A DNA stretch of 64,000 bases. Origin: Armatimonadota bacterium (GTDB taxonomy: Bacteria; Armatimonadota; Fimbriimonadia; Fimbriimonadales; GBS-DC). The stretch lies in assembly GCA_013359125.1 (NCBI GenBank), contig JABWCR010000010.1:1-64000 (forward strand). The letters run 5' to 3'. The notes under the pieces were generated by a model. That model searched no databases, was not told where the DNA came from, and saw nothing but the letters and a program-made list of their open reading frames with translations. The stretch's first letter is position 1. Each line of letters begins with the position of its first letter. Made by a program: the position numbers and the translations under genes. This document shows positions 50,738 to 58,373 of the stretch, piece by piece.

Positions 50738-52092
50738 GTTCGCTGGGCCGACTTTGCGGCGGCCCAGTACGCTTCCCACTCGTCCGGCGTCAAGTCGCCG
50801 AGCGACTTTCCATCGCTTGTTGCCGCCTGCTCCATCGCCTCGAACCGGTCGATAAAGCGAGCGACCATGTTTCTTAAGGCTTCTTCTGGATGAACGCCCG
50901 CATGGCGCGCCACATTGACCACGGTAAACAGCAGATCGCCAATCTCAGCTTCGATCAACTTGGGGTCTTGGCTTCGGATGGCCTCTTGGAGTTCTGCTTC
51001 CTCTTCCCGGAGTTTGTCCATCACGCCCTCGATCGATTCCCACTCGAAACCGGCTTTGGCCGCCTTCTTGCTCACTTCAAAGGCTCTCATCAGGCTGGGC
51101 ATCGCGTTGGGAATGTCGGCAAGAATGCCTCTCATGGCGTCCTTCTTCTCCGACCGTTTGATAGCCTCCCAGTTGACCAACACCTGCGCCGACGTTTCGG
51201 CCTTGACATCCCCGAATACATGCGGATGGCGGCGAATAAGCTTCTCGCTGATCGCGCTGATGACATCGCTCAATCCAAATCGACCGCTCTCTTGAGCGAT
51301 CTGCGAGTGAAGGAGAACCTGCAACAGCACATCGCCCAATTCCTCTGACAGAGCCTTCGGATCGTCTCGATCGATCGCGTCCAAGGCTTCGTACGTCTCT
51401 TCCAATAGGCAAGAGCGCAAAGATTCGTGCGTCTGTTCGCGATCCCAAGGACAGCCGTCTGGAGCGCGAAGCTGGGCGACGATCTCGACAAGATCGGCGA
51501 ATGCGTAGTTGCTTGGCAATTCAAGCGCAGGCACGAAGAGCGCAAGATGGGGGCTTAAACCCTCCTCCAAGTTAAACAGCCGCTCGGTCTCGCCCGTTGC
51601 GGGATTGACCAGATAGGTCGGAACCTTCTCGCCATATCGCCACAAAAGGCGCGCCTGCAGGTTGCGGCCCGGCAAGTTATAAATAATGCAGGGAAGCACA
51701 GGATTTGGCCAGACGTTGCTTTCGGCATCGATCATTTGCAGCCCGTCGCTCGCGTCTGCGCCGACCGCTTCAAGAATCGCCTCTATCCCGCTATCGCCGC
51801 CCAGAATCTTGACCTGAGCGACCTTTCGCAATGCCGAAATCACAGGTTGACCGATGAGCGGATGCCCAGGCACGACGATCAGAACGTCTTCGTCCGACAG
51901 GGCGGCCAACTGTTCGGGAAGCTCGATAGAATCGGGGTCTTCCGGCACTTCAAAATCGATGCCCATCGCCGCGACGAGGAACGTTGAGGGATGCTCGGGA
52001 TTCAGGACGATGACGCGCTTTGCGCGCCGAAGCGCGGATTGGGCATTGTCAGGCAGCGCCCCGCCAATGCCCAGTCCGACGACGTAGATCAT
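50734..52092 (-). CDS. mazG: Tetrapyrrole methylase-like/MazG nucleotide pyrophosphohydrolase fusion
   Basis: 452 residues. The N-terminal ~215 residues resemble the SAM-dependent tetrapyrrole methylase fold (IYVVGLGIGG, VLIVVPGHPLIGQP, CIIYNLPGRN). The rest is MazG: LRAPDGCPWDREQTHESLRSCLLEETYEALDAI and LSEELGDVLLQVLLH give the EExxE and ExxD metal sites, followed by a second MazG-like half (KLREEEAELQEAIR, EIGDLLFTVVNVARH). This is the YabN layout of Bacillus. It hydrolyses NTPs, probably housecleaning. Its ATG overlaps the foldase stop as ATGA. Confidence 0.93.
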   Translation of the reverse strand: MIYVVGLGIGGALPDNAQSALRRAKRVIVLNPEHPSTFLVAAMGIDFEVPEDPDSIELPEQLAALSDEDVLIVVPGHPLIGQPVISALRKVAQVKILGGDSGIEAILEAVGADASDGLQMIDAESNVWPNPVLPCIIYNLPGRNLQARLLWRYGEKVPTYLVNPATGETERLFNLEEGLSPHLALFVPALELPSNYAFADLVEIVAQLRAPDGCPWDREQTHESLRSCLLEETYEALDAIDRDDPKALSEELGDVLLQVLLHSQIAQESGRFGLSDVISAISEKLIRRHPHVFGDVKAETSAQVLVNWEAIKRSEKKDAMRGILADIPNAMPSLMRAFEVSKKAAKAGFEWESIEGVMDKLREEEAELQEAIRSQDPKLIEAEIGDLLFTVVNVARHAGVHPEEALRNMVARFIDRFEAMEQAATSDGKSLGDLTPDEWEAYWAAAKSAQRT

Positions 52093-53114
52093 TGACCGGG
52101 CTTATCTTCTTTGGCCTTCTGAGCGTCAAAAGCCTCGACGAGCCTCTTGACTTCCTTCAGCCTTTCGTCCCACATCTTTTTCCAGCCGTCGTTCTTGATC
52201 TCGATCTTGGTGGCCAACAAGTCCCGCGCGATCTCGACTTCGAGCTCGTTGTTGGTCAGTTGGCCTTTTTGGAGCAACAGCGTGTCTCGAATCTGACGCT
52301 TGACTTCGTCAAACGTCTGCATTCGAGCCTGCCGAACGTCTACAACTTGAAATCGCCAGTTGCTGTTCTGTCCTTGCTGAGAAATCTTGACCCATCCCGT
52401 TCGGTCCCCGTTCTTCTTTCCAGTCAACGCGGCCTTCACCTCAGGATTCGCATTGGGGTCTTCGAGGCTAATACTGTTCTCGCCTGCGATCACGCCGCTA
52501 TTGGGGTCCTGGGAGTATTTAGGCACTAGGGCCTCGAACGTAAATCGGCCTTGAAGCTCGGAGTCGATCACCTTCATCTTTTCCGAGTCTTGAGTCATCA
52601 GGTAGAGGACGCGAGTCTGCTGGGGCAGTCGGAAGCGTTCTTTGTTGCTCTCAAAGTAATCCTTGACCTCTTGGTCGGTAACGCTGACGTTTTTGGTCAT
52701 CAGTTTGAACCGAGCCAGATCGCGGCGAACCTGACGCTTGTAGTCGTCTGTGGTCATGCTGGCGCGAGCCAGAGCTTCCTTCAACTGCTGGTTCTGCGCC
52801 AGATTCTCCTGAACGCGCTCGTCGACTTCCTGATCGGTGGGGCTGACGCCTTCCTTCTCGGCGCGCTGAAGAATGATCGATTCGTTGATGAGTTCGGCCA
52901 TCATGACGTATCCGGCCGGCATGCTTCCGCCTTGAGCGCCCTGAGGTTGAACCATGTACTGCTCGAGCCGCTTATGGAATTCGTCTTCGGTGATGACTTT
53001 CTCGCCTACCTTAAGGGGGGCGCCCTGCGCAGTGCCTCGATTGCAGGCCGCTATGGACAAGACGGCGGCTATCGCAACAGCCGTCGCCAGGACAATGATC
53101 GTTTTCCTTGGCAT
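52089..53114 (-). CDS. SurA/PrsA-like lipoprotein foldase
   Basis: 341 residues. A lipobox LSIAAC gives a lipidated Cys24. The SurA-type N-terminal helices follow (VITEDEFHKRLEQYMV, LINESIILQRAEKEGVSPTDQEVDERV), then KDYFESNKERFRLPQQTRVLYLM and a diverged parvulin-like region (about 175-270) without an obviously complete prolyl isomerase active site, then a return helix. It probably acts as a periplasmic chaperone for outer-membrane or secreted proteins, many of which occur in this window. GGAG precedes the ATG. Confidence 0.85.
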   Translation of the reverse strand: MPRKTIIVLATAVAIAAVLSIAACNRGTAQGAPLKVGEKVITEDEFHKRLEQYMVQPQGAQGGSMPAGYVMMAELINESIILQRAEKEGVSPTDQEVDERVQENLAQNQQLKEALARASMTTDDYKRQVRRDLARFKLMTKNVSVTDQEVKDYFESNKERFRLPQQTRVLYLMTQDSEKMKVIDSELQGRFTFEALVPKYSQDPNSGVIAGENSISLEDPNANPEVKAALTGKKNGDRTGWVKISQQGQNSNWRFQVVDVRQARMQTFDEVKRQIRDTLLLQKGQLTNNELEVEIARDLLATKIEIKNDGWKKMWDERLKEVKRLVEAFDAQKAKEDKPGQ

Positions 53115-53123
53115 GATGGTCTC

Positions 53124-53516
53124 CTAACTTCTCCTATGCTTTTTTAACCGCGCGATCAGTTCGACCTCTCCTGGTGTGAGGCCGGTCTGCTTCGCGGCAT
53201 CAAGGCTGGTCATGCCCTCTCCGGTCATGGCCAGCGCTCGTTCGTATTTTGGCAACGTCTCTTCTTCACTATACCGCGAGGCGGGCGTCAAAGTTTCATC
53301 AGTGGCTCGGCGCAGCGCGTTGATTTTGGCGTCCAATCGCTCGGCTTCTGCCGCAACCCGCACCAAAAGGCTTTCGGCCGATCGCCTCAACTCCTCTGTT
53401 TCGCCGGTCAACGATTGCCGCGCGGCCTGGGCTCTCAGTTCCGTCTGTGCCTTGACGAACAAGAGCCATCCGGCTATCAGCAGCATCGCCTGCAACAGCA
53501 GCATGACCTCGCTCAT
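53124..53516 (-). CDS. Small membrane-anchored coiled-coil protein, unknown
   Basis: 130 residues: an N-terminal membrane helix (about 4-21), a heptad-rich region (about 25-75, ELRRSAESLLVRVAAEAERLDAKINALRRA), and a C-terminal helix-turn-helix-like piece (YERALAMTGEGMTSLDAAKQTGLTPGEVELIARLKKHRR). DUF6115-type proteins share the idea of a coiled coil plus a terminal HTH-like segment. The gene lies 9 bp before the foldase gene. Function unknown. Confidence 0.65.
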   Translation of the reverse strand: MSEVMLLLQAMLLIAGWLLFVKAQTELRAQAARQSLTGETEELRRSAESLLVRVAAEAERLDAKINALRRATDETLTPASRYSEEETLPKYERALAMTGEGMTSLDAAKQTGLTPGEVELIARLKKHRRS

Positions 53517-53519
53517 CGG

Positions 53520-53711
53520 TCAAACCTTAAGGTCGATTGCATGTCTTTCTTCGTCGTCTTCAATCGTGATGGGTTCCTCAATCTCCTCGTGCAACTCGTC
53601 TCGCTTAGCGTCCCGGCGCCGCTCGTTCTTGGCGTCTTCCTTCGTTGGCCTTGGCGCAATCGCAGGCGGTTGAACGATTCGGTCGGCGCTTCTCACTGGG
53701 TCTGTTGCCAT
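53520..53711 (-). CDS. Small highly charged hypothetical protein
   Basis: 63 residues, no membrane segment. Pro-rich start, then alternating acidic and basic residues (KEDAKNERRRDAKRDELHEEIEEPITIEDDEE). It ends 3 bp before the membrane coiled-coil gene, and GGAG is found about 10 nt before its ATG. A real but short gene seems likely because of the spacing; no homologue is known to me. Confidence 0.45.
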   Translation of the reverse strand: MATDPVRSADRIVQPPAIAPRPTKEDAKNERRRDAKRDELHEEIEEPITIEDDEERHAIDLKV

Positions 53712-53783
53712 CGTCGCAAGGCTCCTTGCCCAGTTTCATTCTCGGTATTTTTGCCTGTAGATTATAGCATTCCCGAACAAACC

Positions 53784-54890
53784 TTATCGGGTTATCTCGG
53801 CCAGTTTGACCGCTGTATGCACGGCGTCGGCTGCGGAAAGATGGGCGGAAGCGATCAGTTCTTGCGCTTCCTTGATGACGGCGGCCTGCTCGCTCTCTTT
53901 GGGCAATCGCTCTAACAGCTGCTGGGTGGTAACGGTAACCGCGATGCCGTTTTGGCGAGCGACCGACCGCACCGCTTGCTCTAAGATCGTCTCTAACGCC
54001 GCCGCCCGTGCCGATGCAGAGCCGTAAAGCCGAGACATCGCCTCCACATAATCGGTTGCCATCGGAATTCGGCGAGGCTCCGGCCGGGCCAATCCAAAGC
54101 GCCGACCGACGCTCAGCATGACCATGGCGGTAAGGAGGCCGACATGCCAGATAAAGACCCTCCATGCAGACGGCCAGGAGACCAACGGCGAACCGGAAGC
54201 CTGCCTGCAATCTCCCAAAGCGCAATCGTCGAACAAGACGCTTTCGGGTTGGGCCCGATTCGCGATCGAAGCCAAAATAGCCGCGTTGTTCTCCTTTGCA
54301 ATATAGGCATTGGTCGCAATACCCGGCTCGACCGCTTGTATCCAAGCGCCTTCGCCCCAATACTCGATAGAGATCGTGCTGCCGTAAACATCCCCCATCA
54401 AGGGCGCCCATTCTCCCTCTTCCGGGGTCAGGCGCAATTTCGGATCGGGCGCGCGCGCGAGGGCCTTTCGCGGCGTCCAGGCGTTTGCAAAGTAGGTCCG
54501 CGCTTTGTACTCATCCCCGCTCTGAACCTCTTCCGCTCGATCGGTAACCGTGTATTGGTATCCTGGATTGCCCAGAGAGAGCACGATCCCGCCCTCGTAG
54601 ACCCAATCCAACAGCAAGTCGATTTCGGTCCAAGAGTACTTGCTATTCTCAAATAGAACGAGCAGATGGCGCCCCTCTGGCAGCTTCTCGTAGTTCGTTC
54701 GAAACCGTTCGACCTTAAAACCCTCCGATTCGAGCAAGCGATAGAAAGCCAGCGAGCCTTGCGGTTCTGGATTGGCCGAATGATAGGGGCGAAGATTGGA
54801 GTCTTTATCGCCCAGCGCGTTCATCGCTACCAGGATAGCGCCTGCGATCAGGAGCGCGGGCAGACCTAGGACCAGCCAATTACTCTTCAT
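53784..54890 (-). CDS. DUF4350 domain membrane protein
   Basis: 368 residues. An N-terminal membrane helix (about 6-25), then the DUF4350 core: PYHSANPEPQGSLAFYRLLESEGFKVERFRTNYEKLPEGRHLLVLFEN, LLLDWVYEGGIVLSLG, and a second membrane helix (about 240-260), followed by a helical C-terminal domain. DUF4350 genes usually accompany MoxR ATPases and DUF58/DUF4129 proteins. The ATG overlaps the DUF4129 stop as ATGA (54887-54890). Confidence 0.85.
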   Translation of the reverse strand: MKSNWLVLGLPALLIAGAILVAMNALGDKDSNLRPYHSANPEPQGSLAFYRLLESEGFKVERFRTNYEKLPEGRHLLVLFENSKYSWTEIDLLLDWVYEGGIVLSLGNPGYQYTVTDRAEEVQSGDEYKARTYFANAWTPRKALARAPDPKLRLTPEEGEWAPLMGDVYGSTISIEYWGEGAWIQAVEPGIATNAYIAKENNAAILASIANRAQPESVLFDDCALGDCRQASGSPLVSWPSAWRVFIWHVGLLTAMVMLSVGRRFGLARPEPRRIPMATDYVEAMSRLYGSASARAAALETILEQAVRSVARQNGIAVTVTTQQLLERLPKESEQAAVIKEAQELIASAHLSAADAVHTAVKLAEITR

Positions 54891-55690
54891 CGCGTCGCCT
54901 GCAATGCCGGAATCTCTGCCAAAATGCGCTCGAACTTCGCATACTCGGCTTCATCGGCGGGAAAGCGTCCGTACCAGATAGCGTCGAAACGGTGCGTCGC
55001 GGGCGTCAGCAATCGGTAAACGTCCTCTCGCCCTTCTGAGCGCGCGGCCCTCAACCGCTCCCAATTCGTTTTCGAGTCGTCTTGGGCCAGCAATCCCCGC
55101 TCGCCCAGCGCAACGGCCGCCGCCAGATAGAGCGCGCGACAGGCCTCGCGGTATCGGCCCTCCTTGGCCAGCCGTGCGGCTTCTGCCCGCCAGTCGGCCG
55201 CTTCGCTGATCCAGTCGATTGGAACGGCAGTCTCTTGCAAAACTCTTTTTCGGGGCTTGGGCAAGAACCGGATGGCCATGGCAACGCCAATAGCCAGCGC
55301 AACCGCCGCAACTGCGATCACGATCGCCTGTGCGATGGGCGATTGCCCTCCGCCGGGAAAGAGACTTGCAAGCCACTCGATGAACCGCCTCCAAACCTCG
55401 CTGATCTGCTCTGACAGTCGTTCTAGAAAGCCCTTTTCTCTTGGCTTGAACTCGTCCGAGGCCAGAATCTTTTGAATCTCGGAGTCCGCTCTGGCGTGGT
55501 CGGCCCATGCCTCGCCCTGGCTCTTCTGAAACGCGGTTACAAAGGCTTTGGCTCCGTCCGTGTCGCCATTAGCCAGCCTCTCGTTCGCGTAGTTCTTCAG
55601 CGGCGCGGGCAACTGGCCGACGTCTTGCTTCAGATCGGCCTGCACGACTAACGGCAGGAGAATCGCCAGCGCAAGAAGCCTATGCTTCAT
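54887..55690 (-). CDS. DUF4129 domain membrane protein
   Basis: 267 residues from the ATG at 55690, which starts a signal peptide (KHRLLALAILLPLVVQA). One further membrane helix (about 125-147) separates a periplasmic helical part from the cytoplasmic DUF4129 part (DWRAEAARLAKEGRYREACRALYLAAAVALGERGLL...TPATHRFDAIWYGRFPADEAEYAKF). It overlaps the upstream membrane gene by 11 nt and the DUF4350 gene by 4 nt. Role unknown; the family is associated with MoxR-type modules. Confidence 0.85.
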   Translation of the reverse strand: MKHRLLALAILLPLVVQADLKQDVGQLPAPLKNYANERLANGDTDGAKAFVTAFQKSQGEAWADHARADSEIQKILASDEFKPREKGFLERLSEQISEVWRRFIEWLASLFPGGGQSPIAQAIVIAVAAVALAIGVAMAIRFLPKPRKRVLQETAVPIDWISEAADWRAEAARLAKEGRYREACRALYLAAAVALGERGLLAQDDSKTNWERLRAARSEGREDVYRLLTPATHRFDAIWYGRFPADEAEYAKFERILAEIPALQATR

Positions 55691-56681
55691 CCCGATCGAT
55701 GCCGCGCATATAGGCCAATTCAATGTCGAGTCCCTCTGTCTCGTAGCGCAAGTTGAAGTACATGAGCGCATTTGCAACAGCCATCGCAGGCGCGACGAAG
55801 CAGGCCGTAATCGCCAGAGTAACGGTCTGGACGAGGTTCAGAATCCAGGCGAATCTCGGGTCGGTTTCCATCGTCTCTAAGTTGAGGCCGCCATATAGAA
55901 ACAGGAGATACATGATCAGAAATACGATCATAACGAACACCATCGAGAATAGAACTTGAAGAACCGAAACTCCCAATGCGTATCCGTAAGAGGCCTTGAA
56001 CCGGCTTCTAGCGAGCTTGGAACTTCTCTCCACCGCAGCAATCCCGCCCAAAGCCTCTTCGGATATGGCGGGCCCGATAAAGAGCACAAGGCTCAAGAAT
56101 ACAGGCAGCAACAAAATCATGGCGAGGCCGCCGATAACCATAACGACGGCCGCGACGGCGATCACGGCGCCCTCGCCCGAGACTGCAGCGCCTACCCCCG
56201 CGATCGCCAAAACAAACATAAAGCCAATGGTCATTAAGATGATCGCGCCGCCCAGAAGTAAGGCGCTGACGATGCCGCTGCCAATAACGGAGCCCAACTT
56301 GCCCATGGAAGCGCGGATCGCCTCGCCCGCAGTCATACGACCGCCTCTTAGCCGCTCGCTCAGCATCTTGGCCACGGCAACGCTCATAAAGATCACGCCG
56401 AACCAGTAGGCGACGTTCGCGCCAAATCCAAAGAGGCCCTCGACGATCGCTCCGGTCATCTGGTCGCCTTGAGAAGAGATCGAGGCGCCCCATGCCGAAC
56501 CCACGATCGTCATCAAGATCGTCGGCGTCATGCTGAAGATGCCAACCTTGGCTATCTCTTTGAACTGAGATCGGAATATGGCGACGGCATCGTCCAGAGC
56601 ATCCAAGACAGACAAACGGCGCAACGGAAGCACAAGCCGAGCGACTGGCGCATCCGATCGGCTCCAAGCTCCGCTTTCCAT
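55680..56681 (-). CDS. Polytopic membrane protein of the DUF4129/DUF4350 cluster
   Basis: 333 residues with six or seven hydrophobic segments. It begins RLSVLDALDDAVAIFRSQFKEIAKVGIFSM, like the glycerophosphodiester-phosphodiesterase membrane-domain type of integral protein, and contains FIGPAISEEALGGIAAVERSSKLARSRF in a cytoplasmic loop. No enzyme motif. A perfect TATAAT 8 nt before the ATG with no ribosome site makes it the leaderless head of a three-gene unit. Confidence 0.7.
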   Translation of the reverse strand: MESGAWSRSDAPVARLVLPLRRLSVLDALDDAVAIFRSQFKEIAKVGIFSMTPTILMTIVGSAWGASISSQGDQMTGAIVEGLFGFGANVAYWFGVIFMSVAVAKMLSERLRGGRMTAGEAIRASMGKLGSVIGSGIVSALLLGGAIILMTIGFMFVLAIAGVGAAVSGEGAVIAVAAVVMVIGGLAMILLLPVFLSLVLFIGPAISEEALGGIAAVERSSKLARSRFKASYGYALGVSVLQVLFSMVFVMIVFLIMYLLFLYGGLNLETMETDPRFAWILNLVQTVTLAITACFVAPAMAVANALMYFNLRYETEGLDIELAYMRGIDRDEA

Positions 56682-56689
56682 GAGCCACC

Positions 56690-56695
56690 ATTATA
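56690..56695 (-). promoter_or_regulatory. -10 element (TATAAT) 8 nt from the 56681 start
   Basis: Perfect TATAAT on the minus strand, eight nucleotides, then ATG. It heads the membrane-protein/DUF4129/DUF4350 unit. Confidence 0.55.
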
Positions 56696-56743
56696 TCCCT
56701 AACTCCTGCGCCGCAGGTATCATTGAGCTGCGCAAACCTTCCA

Positions 56744-57073
56744 ATGAAACTATCCGACCTGCGCGAACGAGCGCTCCAAGCCTTTGGCCCAGGACTTCAG
56801 AACGCCACGCCTGCCAACGTGCGAGAGTTTGTCGACGCCATTCATACGGAAGCCCATGCCAAGCGCAAAGGCGAACGCTACGAAATGACCGAGGAGAAAC
56901 TGGCCAGTTACGAAGATATCCTGAAGGACTTCTTTGCGCGGGCGTTGGATCTGCCGGCCGACGAGGCTGCCGGCATCCTTTGGCAAGTAGGGTTGGAACT
57001 CGCCTTCGCCCTCATCGAACAAGAAAACGCCGAGCGGCTGGACCCTCTTTTTCGCAACCTGGGCGAAGAGTAG
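56744..57073 (+). CDS. Small helical hypothetical protein
   Basis: 109 residues from the ATG at 56744 (MKLSDLRERALQAFGPG). It is acidic, helical and soluble, with ALDLPADEAAGILWQVGLELAFALIEQ near the end. No Shine-Dalgarno is obvious. A TATCAT hexamer lies about 20 nt upstream. It ends 34 bp before the aminotransferase gene. Unrecognised. Confidence 0.5.
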   Translation: MKLSDLRERALQAFGPGLQNATPANVREFVDAIHTEAHAKRKGERYEMTEEKLASYEDILKDFFARALDLPADEAAGILWQVGLELAFALIEQENAERLDPLFRNLGEE

Positions 57074-57107
57074 CGCCGTGCTACAATAGGCGACAGGAGA
57101 CTGCACA

Positions 57108-58373
57108 ATGCAACCTATCGATGGTGAGAGGCTCAACGAGGAGGTCGCCGACCTCTATTCTGAATATCTAAACCCCGGACTGGCCAAGGTCTTCCGTTTT
57201 GCCGGTTTGGGGGTCGAATCGCGCGCGGAGGGCTGCTACGTCTACGACGCGACGGGCCGACGCTTTCTGGACTGCTTGGGAGGATATGGCGTCTTTTCGC
57301 TCGGCCATCGCCATCCTGCGGTCGTGCAATCGGTCAAGGATCAACTGGACCGAATGCCGCTGCCTTCCAAGATCATGTTCAACGAGCCGCAGGCGCGGCT
57401 GGCGGCCAAATTGGCGCAAGTCCTGCCGGGCGATTTGCAATACACCTTTTTCTGCAATTCGGGAACGGAAGCAGTGGAAGGAGCGCTGAAAATTGCGCGA
57501 AAGGCCACGGGCCGAACGCGCATCGTCAGTACTCTCGGAAGCTATCATGGCAAGACGTTTGGCGGGCTGTCCGCCAGCGGGCGAGAGGTCTATAAGAAGC
57601 CGTTTCTTCCGCTCTTGCCCGATTTCGAGCAGGTTCCTTTTGGCGACCTTTCGGCAGCGGAGACCGCAATCGACGAGAAGACTGCGGCCTTCATCGTCGA
57701 ACCCGTGCAGGGCGAAGGCGGCATCCTGATCCCGCCTGCAGGCTATCTGCGCGGCTTGCGACATCTTTGCGACCGGCATGGAGCGTTGCTCATCGCGGAC
57801 GAGGTGCAGACGGGCCTTGGCCGTACAGGCTTCATGTTCGGCGTCGATCGCGATGGGGTTGCGCCTCACATTATCACGTTGGCCAAGTGCTTGGGCGGCG
57901 GGGTGATGCCGATCGGCGCGTTCTCCTCCACGCCCGCCACTTGGGACGCTGCGTTTGGCGACAATCCGCTGATCCATACATCCACCTTCGGCGGCAACCA
58001 GCTCGCCTGCGCCGCGGGTCTGGCGGCCCTCAACGTTATAGAGAGCGAGGGGCTGGTAGAGCGATCTCGCACCATGGGACAACTCTTGGTCGAACGATTG
58101 CGAGCCATTCAGGATAAGTTCAACGGCTTCATAACAGATGTTCGCGGCTTAGGACTGATGATCGGAGTCGAGTTCGCCGAGCCGGATTATGGCGAGCTGA
58201 CCGTAACCGGCATGATTCAGCGTGGCGTGATTGCCGCCTACACGCTCAACAATCCTAAGGTGATTCGATTTGAGCCGCCGTTGATCATAACCGAATCGCA
58301 CATCGACGAGGCGGCGCGAGCGGTCGAAGAATCGGTGTTGGCTGCCCAAGAACTGGTCGTCTCGATCGCCTAA
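57108..58373 (+). CDS. Class III PLP aminotransferase (ornithine/putrescine type)
   Basis: 421 residues. Motifs: FFCNSGTEAVEGALKIARKATG, SYHGKTFGGLSASG, EPVQGEGGILIPPAGYLRGLRHLCDRHGALLIADEVQTGLGRTG with Asp231 for the PLP nitrogen, and the Schiff-base Lys260 in ITLAKCLGGGVMPIGA. The start and the spacing resemble acetylornithine/ornithine or putrescine aminotransferases; substrate choice is not decidable by eye. GGAGA lies 8 nt before the ATG. The stop interlocks with the M16 gene stop. Confidence 0.92.
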   Translation: MQPIDGERLNEEVADLYSEYLNPGLAKVFRFAGLGVESRAEGCYVYDATGRRFLDCLGGYGVFSLGHRHPAVVQSVKDQLDRMPLPSKIMFNEPQARLAAKLAQVLPGDLQYTFFCNSGTEAVEGALKIARKATGRTRIVSTLGSYHGKTFGGLSASGREVYKKPFLPLLPDFEQVPFGDLSAAETAIDEKTAAFIVEPVQGEGGILIPPAGYLRGLRHLCDRHGALLIADEVQTGLGRTGFMFGVDRDGVAPHIITLAKCLGGGVMPIGAFSSTPATWDAAFGDNPLIHTSTFGGNQLACAAGLAALNVIESEGLVERSRTMGQLLVERLRAIQDKFNGFITDVRGLGLMIGVEFAEPDYGELTVTGMIQRGVIAAYTLNNPKVIRFEPPLIITESHIDEAARAVEESVLAAQELVVSIA

